The translations under genes were made by a program, and so were the position numbers. A stretch of 64,000 bases of DNA from Hoeflea_A sp965249925 (GTDB taxonomy: Bacteria > Pseudomonadota > Alphaproteobacteria > Rhizobiales > Rhizobiaceae), in assembly GCA_965249925.1 (NCBI GenBank), contig OZ252260.1, positions 992,001-1,056,000 on the forward strand, read 5' to 3'. The notes under the pieces were generated by a model. That model ran no database searches. It was not told the DNA's origin and was given only the letters and a program-made list of their open reading frames with translations. Positions within the stretch are counted from its first letter, which is position 1, and each line of letters opens with the position of its first letter. Below are positions 26,074-35,699 of this stretch, piece after piece.

Positions 26074-26886
26074 ATGTACGAAGAGCAACATGAGGTCTTC
26101 GAGATTGACGGGATCAAGTTGCACCTGGCTAGCGTTCACAGCACGCAGGCGCGAGCGGGGTGGACTACGGATCCCGCTCGCAGCCATCTGATTGTCAATC
26201 TGTCCTGCCGCATGGATCGCTTCGAGGCGGCAACGCACGCGCGCCTTTATCTCGGTGCGCCGACAATCGGTGAATTCAGCTGGCTTCCGCCCGACGCGGA
26301 TTTCAATGGTTGGTACGGGTCCGGGTCGATCGATTTTCTCGAGATCTCGGCGCCACCGCACTGGCAGTCGCCGAACTGGCCGCGCCTCGCCGCGTTCGAT
26401 CTTCGGGTGCTCAAGATCACCGCGGCATTGGCCGGTCGCCTGAAACGCCGGCGTTTCGAGGGTATCGCCCAATCGGTTCGAGCGCTCTGGGCGCATCTTG
26501 TGCGCAGTCAGCCGAGAATCGATGTGCGCCGCGGGGCACCCCTGTCAGCGGCGCGTTTCGAGGCGGTCCAACGCAGCATAGCGGCAGCGCCAAAGAAACT
26601 GCGCTCTGCGCGTGATCTCGCCGAATACACGGGCGCCGGCCTCGATGGGCTCAACCGGACATTTCAGAGTCGCTTCGGCTTGTCGGCGGCCCGCTATCTG
26701 GACGCTGCGCGGCTGCGCACGGCCCGGCGCCTGATCTGCCGGACGCAGCAGCCCATCGGTGCCATCGCCCTGGAAACCGGCTTTTCATCGCAACCTCATC
26801 TCACCGACCGGATGCGCAACCGGATCGGGGTAACACCACGTCAACTTCGCATGCTCGCCGCGGGCCATGCGGATCCGCACGTGTAG
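26074..26886 (+). CDS. AraC-family transcriptional regulator
   Basis: 270 residues from the ATG at 26074 (GAAAGG upstream); an ATG at 26041 is possible but lacks a ribosome site. The C-terminal 100 residues form the double HTH of AraC proteins (SARDLAEYTGAGLDGLNRTF; then GAIALETGFSSQPHLTDRMR and GVTPRQLR). The N-terminal part is a cupin-like ligand domain. It is divergent from the molybdenum hydroxylase genes and is the obvious candidate to regulate them. Confidence 0.9.
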   Translation: MYEEQHEVFEIDGIKLHLASVHSTQARAGWTTDPARSHLIVNLSCRMDRFEAATHARLYLGAPTIGEFSWLPPDADFNGWYGSGSIDFLEISAPPHWQSPNWPRLAAFDLRVLKITAALAGRLKRRRFEGIAQSVRALWAHLVRSQPRIDVRRGAPLSAARFEAVQRSIAAAPKKLRSARDLAEYTGAGLDGLNRTFQSRFGLSAARYLDAARLRTARRLICRTQQPIGAIALETGFSSQPHLTDRMRNRIGVTPRQLRMLAAGHADPHV

Positions 26887-26929
26887 AGGAAGTTGCACAC
26901 CGTCGAACCTGATATGACGGATTCAGTTG

Positions 26930-27613
26930 TTACGTTGGACCAGATAGTCGATCAGCCAGCACTTTATAGAGAGACTGGCCTGCAGCCTCGATGTGCTTGT
27001 GCAGACAGGCAAGCGCAGCCTTTTCGTCGCGGCGCCGACACGCCTTCAACAGGGCACGGTGTTCGAGATGCGATCTGGACTGGTAATCGAGTTGCACGGC
27101 AGCCACGCGCAAATAACGGTCTGCAAGGTCGTTCAGGGTCGCGATCTGTAAAAGCAGACGTGGCCGCGCCGATGGCTCGTAAAGCTTGGTGTGGAACAGC
27201 GTGTTGAGATGTCCGAACTCGCGAAGGCCGGAGGCTTCCGCCCGCGACTGAATCTCTTCCACCTCGTCGAGGTGGCGATTGGTGAGTTCGGGTATGGCCA
27301 GACGCAGCGCCAATACTTCCAGGGCGCTGCGCATCTCGTAGATTTCACGGAATTCCAGTGGATCGAGCCTGGCGACGATTGCACCTCTGTTCGGCTTTAA
27401 AATCACCAGGCCCTGACTCTCGAGGATGCGAAGAGCGTCGCGAACCGGCATGCGACTTGAGCTGTAGGTTTCGGCAAGTCTTTCCTGACGCAAGACTTCG
27501 CCGGAAGCGAACACGCCATTCACGATGTCCTCGTGAAGCGCCGAAGCAATACGCTCCGCTTCCGCACCCGTTCGATGTTTTCTGTCTGCCGCGGTGGTCC
27601 TTGCCTTCCCCAT
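26930..27613 (-). CDS. GntR-family regulator with FCD domain
   Basis: 227 residues: winged HTH near the N-terminus (EVLRQERLAETYSSSRMPVR, LRILESQGLVILKPNRGAIV) and a C-terminal helical FCD domain with the expected metal-binding acidic/histidine positions (HLNTLFHTKLY, HLEHRALLKAC). Divergent from the aminotransferase gene at 27699, whose promoter it probably controls. Confidence 0.92.
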   Translation of the reverse strand: MGKARTTAADRKHRTGAEAERIASALHEDIVNGVFASGEVLRQERLAETYSSSRMPVRDALRILESQGLVILKPNRGAIVARLDPLEFREIYEMRSALEVLALRLAIPELTNRHLDEVEEIQSRAEASGLREFGHLNTLFHTKLYEPSARPRLLLQIATLNDLADRYLRVAAVQLDYQSRSHLEHRALLKACRRRDEKAALACLHKHIEAAGQSLYKVLADRLSGPT

Positions 27614-27638
27614 TCGCCGTTTCTAGCCCGCGCACCTC

Positions 27639-27666
27639 TTGACGACAATATCAGATAATGTATGCA
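27639..27666 (+). promoter_or_regulatory. Candidate promoter of the aminotransferase gene
   Basis: TTGACG at 27639-27644 and TATGCA at 27661-27666 are separated by 16 bp. The spacer and downstream bases are AT-rich, with the imperfect symmetric pairs TGTATGCA and TGGATACA, which could serve the divergent GntR regulator. Confidence 0.4.
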
Positions 27667-27698
27667 TTTTTATAAACTGGATACAAAATGAGGTTGCT

Positions 27699-28862
27699 AT
27701 GACCGTTTCCAGACTTCAGCACATTCCGGGTATCGGCGTCGACAAAATGGGCGATGCGGCCGATGCTCTTGCCGACGGCGACATGCTACGGCTGGAAAAC
27801 CTCGACACCGATCTGCGGCCGCCCGCGGAGGCGATCGCGGCGACGAAAGCCGCCATCGATGACGACGATGCCAACAGCTACTTGCCGTTCCTTGGAGCCA
27901 ATGCGATCCGTCAAGCCGCCGCGGATCGGTTGAGCCGCGATACGGGCACTGCTTACGACTGGCACGGGCAATGCGTGGTCTCGGCCGGTGGGCTCTCGGG
28001 CATCTCCAACGCACTGTTGGCGATGCTTGAACAGGGCGACGAGGTGATTATCACCGATCCAGCCTATGCCGGGCTTATCAATCGCATTCGCCTGGCAGGC
28101 GGAGTTCCCAAGTTCGTGCCGCTGATCACCAGAGATGGCGGATGGCGTCTCGATCTCGACGCGCTTCAAGACGCCGCGACGGACAAGACGCGCGCGGTTT
28201 TGACGATGAGCCCCTCGATGCCAAGCGGCATTGTCCACACGCCCGAGGAATGGTCGGCTATTGCGCAGGTTATTCAAGCGACGGGCGGATGGCTTCTCCA
28301 CGACGCGGCTATGGAGAGGATCCTCTTCACCGGCAAGCCGGTTCTCCACCCGGCAAGCCTTGACGGGCTGGCGGAGCGGACGGTGACCGTTGGATCCGTT
28401 TCGAAGGAGTATCGCATGATCGGTTGGCGGGTCGGCTGGGTGGTCGGTCCGCGAGACATCATCAACCATATCGGGCTGGTCAGTCTCACCAATGTCGTCT
28501 GCCAGGTTGGCATAGCCATGCCGGGAGCTGCGGCCGCATTGACCGCCGAGGATGACGGCATCGCCGCGTGCACAGCCGTTTGGAAGGACCGGCGGGATGT
28601 GATCCTTGAAGAATTGCGTGACCTTCCGGTCGTGCGGCCGGATGGAGGCTGGTCCTTATTGATCGACACGGTTGCTCTTGGAATGCAGCCCGACGAGGCC
28701 TCGTTAAGCGCTTTCGACCGGGGTCAGATTGCCGCGACACCGATGGTGGGATGGGGTGAGCCGACACGCGCCGGCCGCTATCTTCGGTTCGTGTTTGCAA
28801 ACGAGCCGGTGGAACGGCTACGCGGTATACGCGATCGCCTGCGCCAAGCCTGGGCGGTGTGA
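27699..28862 (+). CDS. Class I/II PLP-dependent aminotransferase
   Basis: 387 residues, fold-type I. DPAYAGLINRIRLAGG matches the region around the substrate tyrosine, and the PLP lysine is in VGSVSKEYRMIGWRVGW, a very conserved pattern of this group. An ATG at 27699 preceded by GAGG was chosen over an upstream start at 27639 that would include promoter sequence. Substrate unknown. Single-gene unit divergent from the GntR regulator. Confidence 0.88.
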   Translation: MTVSRLQHIPGIGVDKMGDAADALADGDMLRLENLDTDLRPPAEAIAATKAAIDDDDANSYLPFLGANAIRQAAADRLSRDTGTAYDWHGQCVVSAGGLSGISNALLAMLEQGDEVIITDPAYAGLINRIRLAGGVPKFVPLITRDGGWRLDLDALQDAATDKTRAVLTMSPSMPSGIVHTPEEWSAIAQVIQATGGWLLHDAAMERILFTGKPVLHPASLDGLAERTVTVGSVSKEYRMIGWRVGWVVGPRDIINHIGLVSLTNVVCQVGIAMPGAAAALTAEDDGIAACTAVWKDRRDVILEELRDLPVVRPDGGWSLLIDTVALGMQPDEASLSAFDRGQIAATPMVGWGEPTRAGRYLRFVFANEPVERLRGIRDRLRQAWAV

Positions 28863-29030
28863 AGCCTGCAATGGATGGCAGGTGGCGGGAGACGGTTATC
28901 CAGTCGGATGCTGATTGGTTGCGGTGGCACTCAGCCATCAATTCCACTCAAGCCGGCGATGTAACGATCATCAAGCAATAAAGGATGAAGACAATCGCAC
29001 AGATGCGCATGACGTCTCACAATCGGGATT

Positions 29031-30614
29031 TCAACCGGCTGTTGTCTTGATCAAGTCTGCCCCCTTCTCGCCGATAGTCATGGTCGGGGCGTTGGTATTG
29101 CCGCTGGTCAGAACCGGCATGATCGATGAATCGACGACGCGCAGCGATTGGATGCCGTGGACCCGCAACTGCGGATCGACGACCGCTTCCGCGTCGAGCC
29201 CCATCTTGCAGGTGCCGACCGGGTGGTAGTCGCAGCATGCATACTGGCGGATGTAGGCCATGATCTCTTCATCGGTCGTCGCTTCTGGCCCCGGCAGCCG
29301 CTCAGCGTCGATAAACCTGGCGATTTCGCCTTGTGTGAGGATTTCACGGATGGTCCGGATGGATGTCAGCGCCATTTTCCGGTCGTGCGGATGATCCAGA
29401 TAATTCGGATCGACCAACGGCTGTTCCATCGGGTCCGCCGATTTCAGCCTGACCGATCCGATACTCCTCGGCCGCAGAAAGGTCGAATTGACCGTGAACC
29501 CGTGACCCTTCAGACGCGTCTGCCCACCACGCACCACCATCGCGGGCGCGATGTGGATCTGCATGTCTGGACGTATCGCGCCCTCAGACCTGAAAAAGCC
29601 GCCACCCTCGACAATCACGGAAGCGGCCGGTCCGCTGCGGTACAACAGCCATTGTAGTCCGTGCAGCACGGACCAGGGCAGCCGATCATGGCCGTCATAG
29701 CTGATCGGCGCCTTCAGCTTCACATGGACGTTGGAGCAAAGATGGTCCTGCAGGTTCTTACCGACGCCTCGAAGGTCGATGACCGGATCTATGCCGAGCG
29801 CTTTGAGTTCGTCGCCAGAGCCGATGCCGGACAGCATCAGAAGTCGCGGCGAATTGATAGCCCCGCTTGAAACGATAACCTCACGGTCGGCGCGCAATGT
29901 TTCCCGTTTGCCACGACGGACGACTTCGACACCGACGGCGCAGCCCTTTTCAACGACAATCCGGCTGGCACGCGCTCGGGTACGCACGATAAGGTTTGGG
30001 CGCCGGCGCACCGGGTGCAGATAGGAGACGGCGGCCGAACGGCGGCGACCGTCGCGGCAAGTTACCTGATAATAACCCGCCCCTTCCATCGTCTCGCCGT
30101 TGAAATCGGCATTATAGGGCAGGCCGTATTGCTGAATCGCGCGAACGAACGCCTTGGTCAGGCGGTGCGGGCCGACCTGGTCGGACACCCAAAGCGGGCC
30201 GCCCTGTCCGTGAAACCGGTCGGCCAGCCTCTCATTGTCTTCGGATTTTCTGAAATAGGGCAACAGGTCTTCATAGCTCCAGCCTTCGTTGCCAAGCGCC
30301 GCCCAATGATCGTAATCCTGCCTCTGACAGCGGATATAGATCATCGCGTTGATGGCGCTGGACCCACCCAGCGTCTTGCCCTGCGGGTACCATATTTCAC
30401 GATTGTCCAGATGACGCTGAGGGACTGTGTGAAAACGCCAGTTGACGCCGGGTCCGAACAGCTTGCCGAGCCCGCCGGGGATGTGGATCATCGGGTTCCA
30501 GTCCCAACCGCCGGCCTCGAGTAGCAGGACCTTGACGTCCGGGTCCTCGGACAAGCGGTTGGCGAGTACACAACCGGCCGAACCAGCACCGACGATGATG
30601 TAGTCCGAACTCAT
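29031..30614 (-). CDS. GMC-family FAD oxidoreductase (choline dehydrogenase-like), copy A
   Basis: 527 residues. The N-terminal FAD loop GAGSAGCV lies at residues 8-15, the GMC signature GGSSAINAMIYIR near residue 82, and the catalytic His in CDYHPVGTCKMG near residue 465, followed by SGNTNAPTMTIGE. GMC enzymes oxidise alcohols to aldehydes. Terminal gene of a twelve-gene operon; its start overlaps the stop of the enoyl-CoA hydratase gene by 4 bp. About 40 per cent of motif positions match the other GMC gene at 32514 by eye, so the two are paralogues rather than recent duplicates. Confidence 0.92.
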   Translation of the reverse strand: MSSDYIIVGAGSAGCVLANRLSEDPDVKVLLLEAGGWDWNPMIHIPGGLGKLFGPGVNWRFHTVPQRHLDNREIWYPQGKTLGGSSAINAMIYIRCQRQDYDHWAALGNEGWSYEDLLPYFRKSEDNERLADRFHGQGGPLWVSDQVGPHRLTKAFVRAIQQYGLPYNADFNGETMEGAGYYQVTCRDGRRRSAAVSYLHPVRRRPNLIVRTRARASRIVVEKGCAVGVEVVRRGKRETLRADREVIVSSGAINSPRLLMLSGIGSGDELKALGIDPVIDLRGVGKNLQDHLCSNVHVKLKAPISYDGHDRLPWSVLHGLQWLLYRSGPAASVIVEGGGFFRSEGAIRPDMQIHIAPAMVVRGGQTRLKGHGFTVNSTFLRPRSIGSVRLKSADPMEQPLVDPNYLDHPHDRKMALTSIRTIREILTQGEIARFIDAERLPGPEATTDEEIMAYIRQYACCDYHPVGTCKMGLDAEAVVDPQLRVHGIQSLRVVDSSIMPVLTSGNTNAPTMTIGEKGADLIKTTAG

Positions 30615-31465
30615 CTTTTGCGCGGCGACAATCGCGAATTGTCTGCACGCTTCGTATTAAATCGGGGCTCACGTTTTTCTGCGAACGCCCGCAGGCCCTC
30701 CCGGCGATCCGGATCCGAAAACGCTTCGGCCACCAGTTGTCGCTCCAGCCGCAAACCTTCGCTCAGAGATGTCTCGTCTGCTTGCCGGATGGCGCGCTTG
30801 GCTTGCACGGCGATCGCGACCGGCTTGCTGGCAACGGTTTCGGCGACTTCAAGCGCGCGTTGCTCAAGTTTCGCGGCGGTTGTTACTTCCCCGACCAGAC
30901 CTTTGGACTCAGCCGTGGCTGCATCGATTATCGTACCGGTCAGGATCATCTGCGTCGCGAAAGGCCGGCCGACGATTCGTGGAAGGCGCTGGGTGCCGCC
31001 GTCGCCGGGAAACGAGGCGACGTTGATCTCCGGCGTCCCGAAGCGGGCATCTTCGGACGCAATGATGATGTCGCACAGGAGCGCCAGTTCAAGGCCGCCG
31101 CCGAGGGCATAACCGTTGACTGCGGCGATGATCGGCTTGGCGAAGCCCTCGATGGTCAACCAGGCGTCGAGCCGTTCCGGATCGAGATAAGCCTGGCTGC
31201 CCGTTTGCAGATACTCCGACAAATCCGCACCGGCGCAAAATGCCTTGCCTGCGCCCGTCAGGATCACGCAGTGCGTTTCCGGATCATCCTGCGCGTCTTT
31301 GAAGTGGGCTGCCAGGGCCTTGAGAGTGGCAATGGACAGGACGTTTAGCTTAGCCGGTCGGTTGAGTGTGATTCTTCGAATGTGTCTGGCTGGCTCCTCC
31401 ACCCGCAGTTCGCCGGTGTGGTTCTGCTTTCCGTGCGCAAATTGACTCCCGCTCTGGTCAGTCAC
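30611..31465 (-). CDS. Enoyl-CoA hydratase/isomerase family protein
   Basis: 284-residue crotonase-fold enzyme. The oxyanion-hole segment FCAGADLSEY is present, and both glutamates of classic hydratases are kept (GGGLELALLCD and FGTPEI), so hydratase activity is plausible. It has an N-terminal extension of about 20 residues. The start and stop codons overlap the neighbouring genes by 4 bp, showing tight coupling to the LacI and GMC genes. Confidence 0.92.
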   Translation of the reverse strand: MTDQSGSQFAHGKQNHTGELRVEEPARHIRRITLNRPAKLNVLSIATLKALAAHFKDAQDDPETHCVILTGAGKAFCAGADLSEYLQTGSQAYLDPERLDAWLTIEGFAKPIIAAVNGYALGGGLELALLCDIIIASEDARFGTPEINVASFPGDGGTQRLPRIVGRPFATQMILTGTIIDAATAESKGLVGEVTTAAKLEQRALEVAETVASKPVAIAVQAKRAIRQADETSLSEGLRLERQLVAEAFSDPDRREGLRAFAEKREPRFNTKRADNSRLSPRKR

Positions 31466-32517
31466 TGGGATTCACCCCGCGGCGCCGGTCCTGTGGTTTC
31501 GCGCTCAACGAGTTCAACCTCCAACTCGACTTTTCTGACGATCGGCTTGCCTGGCTCGGTGCGGATGATGAACTCGGCCGACTCACGACCCATCTCGAAT
31601 GCAGGCACGTTCAGCGTCGAAAGCGGCGGATCGGTGTAGGCGGCGATTTCGAGATTGTCGAAGCCGATGATCGAGCATTCCTCGGGGATCCGGATACCGC
31701 GGCGGCGACACTCCGACATTGCACCGATAGCAAGAACATCGCTGCCGCAGAACACGGCCGTCACATACGGGTTTTCGTCAAGAAGTGAGGCCATGGCGTC
31801 GCGACCGTCACCGATCTGATAGGGTGCTTCGCGGACCGCGATGCCGTCGCGGGCGATCCCATGCGCTTGGAGCACGTCAAGGAAGCCATCGAGGCGCGCC
31901 TGCGCGCGATCGTTGTTGTGCGTGATGCCCGCAATCATGGCGAACCGACGATGCCCCAGCCCATGCAGTTTTTCAGCGGCAAGCTTGGCCGCGCGTCGAT
32001 TGTCGAAACCAATGCTGGTGAAGCCGAAGTCCTTGTCCAGTGCATAGGTGACGGCACACGTCACGCCGCGCACTTTGAGCAGATCGAACGTCTTTGCCCG
32101 GTGCCGGGTGCCGACCAGAACAATGGCTTCGACACCACGCTCGACAAGTGTCCTGGCCTGAACGTGCTCTTCGTCAAGGTCGTAATTGGACGTGTTGTGG
32201 ATGAGCGCGAAGCCATTGGCCGCCAGCGTCTGCTGCAACCCGGCCAGCATTTCGGCGTAGATCGAGTGGCGGAGCGTCGGGATAATGGCGCCCACCAGGC
32301 GGGACCGGCTTGACCGCAGCGCGCGTGCGGAATCGTTTCGCACATACCCCAATTCATCGATCGCGGCATCGATCGCCTCGACGATCTGACGGCTGACCTT
32401 GGCGGGATTGTTCAGCCGTCTCGAGACGGTCGCCGGTGCGCACCCCGCCCGCTTCGCGACGTCGGCGATGCTGACTCTGCGTGTGAAAATGGCTGTGTTT
32501 TCCTTTCTGCTGCTCAC
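31462..32517 (-). CDS. LacI-family transcriptional regulator
   Basis: 351 residues: N-terminal HTH (SIADVAKRAGCAPATVSRRL) and hinge helix, then a sugar-binding-protein-like effector domain (GAIIPTLRHSIYAEMLAGL, GFDNLEIAAYTDPPLSTL). The gene lies within the operon with 4-bp overlaps on both sides, so it would be autoregulated with it. A sugar or sugar derivative is the likely inducer. The palindrome at 42604-42621 is a possible operator. Confidence 0.93.
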   Translation of the reverse strand: MSSRKENTAIFTRRVSIADVAKRAGCAPATVSRRLNNPAKVSRQIVEAIDAAIDELGYVRNDSARALRSSRSRLVGAIIPTLRHSIYAEMLAGLQQTLAANGFALIHNTSNYDLDEEHVQARTLVERGVEAIVLVGTRHRAKTFDLLKVRGVTCAVTYALDKDFGFTSIGFDNRRAAKLAAEKLHGLGHRRFAMIAGITHNNDRAQARLDGFLDVLQAHGIARDGIAVREAPYQIGDGRDAMASLLDENPYVTAVFCGSDVLAIGAMSECRRRGIRIPEECSIIGFDNLEIAAYTDPPLSTLNVPAFEMGRESAEFIIRTEPGKPIVRKVELEVELVERETTGPAPRGESQ

Positions 32518-34145
32518 TGGATTCGTTCGTTCGCGTTGATGAAGTCGGCCGCACGCTCGCCTATGGCAATTGCGGTGGCGTTGGTGTTTGCCGACACCAG
32601 TCGCGGCATAATCGAATTGTCGGCGATCCGAAGGCCGTCAACACCTCGGACGCGCAGCTGTGTGTCGACGACGGCATCGGGATCGCTGCCCATGCGACAT
32701 GTACCTGCCGGATGATAGCCCGTTCTCGCCTGCGCGCGAACGAAGTCTTCCAGTTGGTCTTGTGTGACAATCGCCTCGCCCGGAAAGTGCTCGCGGCGAA
32801 TAAACGGGGACAACGCCGCCATGCTCATCATCCTGCGTCCGAGCCAGACGCTTTCGACCGTGAAACGAAGATCGTCCTCGTGAGAAAGGTAGTTTGGATC
32901 GATCAAAGGGTGTTCGTGCGGATCACCGGTTGCCAGTGTGACACTGCCTCTTGACTTGGGACGTGTCAGATAGGCGTTCAGGGTACACCCGTTGCCGCCG
33001 GGAACATCCGGTATGCCGGCTTCGACGCCGGCGCCGGCGAGAAAGTGGAACTGCACATCAGGCGTTTTTTCGTCCCGGTCGACCCACCAGAACGCGCCAC
33101 CCTCGACAACGTTGGAGGTAACCGGTCCAGACTTGAACAGTGCGAATTGCAGCCCGGCCCAGAGCTGCCAGTGCGGCTTCTTGTACTTGTCGTAGCTATG
33201 CGGTCCGGTCAGTTCGTAGATCAGGAAAACGTCAAGGTGATCCTGCAGGTTTTTTCCGACTTCGGGTCGATCGGCAACGATCCGTATATCCATGTCGGTG
33301 AGATGCCGAGCGCATCCAATGCCAGATAAAAGCAGCAGGTGCGGTGTTCCGATCGCGCCACTGGCCAGAATCACTTCGCGTTTGGCAACAACACGCCCGA
33401 CCTCACGCCCCATGGTGACCGCCACACCGACTGCGCGCCCGTTGTCGAAGTGTATGCGCGTGGCACGGACGTCGGTCAGCACCGTCAGATTGCTGCGAAC
33501 GGCGGCCGGGTGCAGGTAACATGTCGCCGCGCTCGATCGTTTGCCTCTGCGATTGGTCACCTGGTAAAGACCGCAACCGGCACGATTGCCGGCATTGAAA
33601 TCATCAATCGTCGGCAGGCCAGCCTGCTGACACGCCTTGAGCCAGGCATAGGTCAGCGGATGCGTAAAAGCCTGGTCGGAAACCTTGAGCGGGCCGTCGG
33701 AGCCGTGCTCGCCATTGGCATAGCGCTGATTCCCTTCCGCCCTGACGAAATAGGGCATAAGATCGTCGTAACCCCAGCCGGAGCATCCGAACTCATCCCG
33801 CCAGCCGTCATAGTCTTCCCGTGTGCCACGCATGTAGACTTGGGCGTTGATCGAGCTGCCGCCGCCGAGAACCCGCGCTTGCGCATAGGGCGTTGAAATT
33901 CCACCCTGATGCGCTTGCGGTGCCGTCTCGAAACCCCACGTGAATTGCGGTCCCGTCGTCTTGTAATAGGTGACAGGCAAATGGATGTAGGGGCTGTTAT
34001 CCCTGCCGCCCGCCTCCAGAAGAACCACCGTGCGGTCCGCTTTCTCACTCAAACGCGCGGCGAGCACACAGCCTGCGCTACCGCCGCCGACGATCACGTA
34101 GTCAGCTTCCGCAACAACTCGCATGTTTGCGTGCGGATCAGCCAT
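32514..34145 (-). CDS. GMC-family FAD oxidoreductase, copy B
   Basis: 543 residues from the ATG at 34145, which overlaps the stop of the MaoC gene; a longer start at 34166 is possible. FAD loop GGGSAGCVLA near residue 22, GMC signature GGGSSINAQVYMR near 96, catalytic His in TGYHPAGTCRMG, then SANTNATAIAIGE. An alcohol dehydrogenase or oxidase using FAD. With copy A and the aldehyde dehydrogenase it could oxidise one or two alcohol groups of the imported substrate. Confidence 0.92.
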   Translation of the reverse strand: MADPHANMRVVAEADYVIVGGGSAGCVLAARLSEKADRTVVLLEAGGRDNSPYIHLPVTYYKTTGPQFTWGFETAPQAHQGGISTPYAQARVLGGGSSINAQVYMRGTREDYDGWRDEFGCSGWGYDDLMPYFVRAEGNQRYANGEHGSDGPLKVSDQAFTHPLTYAWLKACQQAGLPTIDDFNAGNRAGCGLYQVTNRRGKRSSAATCYLHPAAVRSNLTVLTDVRATRIHFDNGRAVGVAVTMGREVGRVVAKREVILASGAIGTPHLLLLSGIGCARHLTDMDIRIVADRPEVGKNLQDHLDVFLIYELTGPHSYDKYKKPHWQLWAGLQFALFKSGPVTSNVVEGGAFWWVDRDEKTPDVQFHFLAGAGVEAGIPDVPGGNGCTLNAYLTRPKSRGSVTLATGDPHEHPLIDPNYLSHEDDLRFTVESVWLGRRMMSMAALSPFIRREHFPGEAIVTQDQLEDFVRAQARTGYHPAGTCRMGSDPDAVVDTQLRVRGVDGLRIADNSIMPRLVSANTNATAIAIGERAADFINANERIQ

Positions 34146-34593
34146 CTTCGCGTCCGCTGTTGGCAACCCATTTCAGCACATGAGTTGCCACGGCGACCAC
34201 GTCGCCGCGTTGATTTTTGGCTTCTATATCCGCGTAGGAGCGACGTCGCTCGGTATCGACATGCGTGATCGTGTAGATCAACGATATCGTATCGCCGAAG
34301 AAAACCGGTTTTACAAAGCGAATACGGTCGTATCCCAATGAGACGGGCGTTTCGCCCTTTGCATGGGAATCCTCGGCCTGAGCCACGATCATCGTTGAAA
34401 GTGTCGACATGAAGCCGACGAGAAGCGCGCCATGCGCGATCCTCTGGCCGTAAGCAGATTTCTCCATCAGAGCCTGATTGACATGGACAGGCGCAAGATC
34501 GCCGGTTATCCCTGCGAACATATAGACATCGCTTTCACCAACCGTTTTGGTGAAGGCGGCCGACTGTCCGACGGATACGTAGAAATCTGTCAT
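34138..34593 (-). CDS. MaoC-like (R)-specific enoyl-CoA hydratase
   Basis: 151 residues, single hot-dog domain. The hydratase-2 motif appears as GDLAPVHVNQALMEKSAYGQRIAHG, split here as ITGDLAPVHVN and RIAHGALLVGF, with the catalytic Asp and His kept. The start at 34593 has AAGGAAAA upstream. Together with the crotonase gene at 30611 it indicates handling of an enoyl-CoA intermediate. It overlaps the GMC gene by 8 bp. Confidence 0.9.
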   Translation of the reverse strand: MTDFYVSVGQSAAFTKTVGESDVYMFAGITGDLAPVHVNQALMEKSAYGQRIAHGALLVGFMSTLSTMIVAQAEDSHAKGETPVSLGYDRIRFVKPVFFGDTISLIYTITHVDTERRRSYADIEAKNQRGDVVAVATHVLKWVANSGREDG

Positions 34594-34679
34594 TTGTTTT
34601 CCTTGCCGCTGAGCGAGGGAACGGCGGGCCAGGGATTTTCTGCCAGTCTTTCCCTGGCCTGCCACACTTCGGGCCTGAT

Positions 34680-35645
34680 TCAGAAACCCTTACCAAGCCA
34701 TGCGTCGACGTTGTCGGCCGTTATGGTCTGGGAGTCCAGAATGACGTCGCCACCAACGTCATCGCCGATGCAGACCCGGTAGGCGTACTGGATGCCCTCA
34801 GGCGCAACGTACGGGAAGGTGAACGTCGCGAACAGCTTGCCGTCCTTAACCGCTTGAATGGCGTTGTTCTGACCGTCGAGCCCCGTTACCATGATCTCGT
34901 CGAGCCGTCCGGCGGCTTCAATGGCGGTCAGAGCACCCAGCGCCATCTCGTCGTTGTGCGCGTAGACGCCGTCGATTTCACCGGGCCCGAAGCGTTGCAG
35001 AACATCTTCCATGAACTTCGCCGCAGGTTCGCGGAGGAAATCGGCGTTTTGCGTCGCCACGATCTCCATGTCCGGGTGCTGAGCGACAATCTCCTCGAAG
35101 CCGCTCTTGCGTTCGGCGGCGGCCGAGGCCCCAGCCGTACCCTCGATTTGAACGATGTTACCCTTGCCGCCGAGCTGATCGACAAAGAACTGGCCCGCCT
35201 GACGTGCAATCGGTTCGTTTTGTGCGGTGATGTAAACGGTCACACCGGTGTTGACTTTACGATCAAGGGCAACGACCGGGGTACCCGAACCCATCACGTC
35301 CTGCACGATCGGCGTCAGCGCCTGAGCCGTCAGCGGACTGATCATCAGAACGTCGATACTCTGTGCCATCAGGCTCTCGACGTCGGTTACCTGCTTACCG
35401 GAGTCGTTTTGACCATCGGTTATGATCAGCTCGACATTGGGCAGATGCTCCTCGGCCCATGAGCGATTGCCTTCGACCATCGCGACGCGCCAGGGATGAT
35501 TCAGCGTGCCTTGGCTGAAGCCGATCTTGCATTCTTTGCTCAGATCGACACCTTTCATGGGGTCTGCTGTTGCCGGCGCGACGGATAACAGCAACGTTAA
35601 CGCGCTGGCCGCTCCGATCTTCTTCATCGGTGATTTCTGTGTCAT
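34680..35645 (-). CDS. Sugar ABC transporter substrate-binding protein, RbsB type
   Basis: 321 residues with a signal peptide (ASALTLLLSVAPATA). The mature protein has the RbsB-type fold: KIGFSQGTLNHPWRVAMVEG, the hinge segment VALDRKV and NDEMALGAL. The ATG at 35645 follows AGGAGGAG. It binds a monosaccharide or polyol for the permease and ATPase encoded in the same operon. Confidence 0.93.
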   Translation of the reverse strand: MTQKSPMKKIGAASALTLLLSVAPATADPMKGVDLSKECKIGFSQGTLNHPWRVAMVEGNRSWAEEHLPNVELIITDGQNDSGKQVTDVESLMAQSIDVLMISPLTAQALTPIVQDVMGSGTPVVALDRKVNTGVTVYITAQNEPIARQAGQFFVDQLGGKGNIVQIEGTAGASAAAERKSGFEEIVAQHPDMEIVATQNADFLREPAAKFMEDVLQRFGPGEIDGVYAHNDEMALGALTAIEAAGRLDEIMVTGLDGQNNAIQAVKDGKLFATFTFPYVAPEGIQYAYRVCIGDDVGGDVILDSQTITADNVDAWLGKGF

Positions 35646-35699
35646 GCGCTCCTCCTTTGTTGACACCGAAATAGCGATCCCTACCCACGAGGGACCGCA

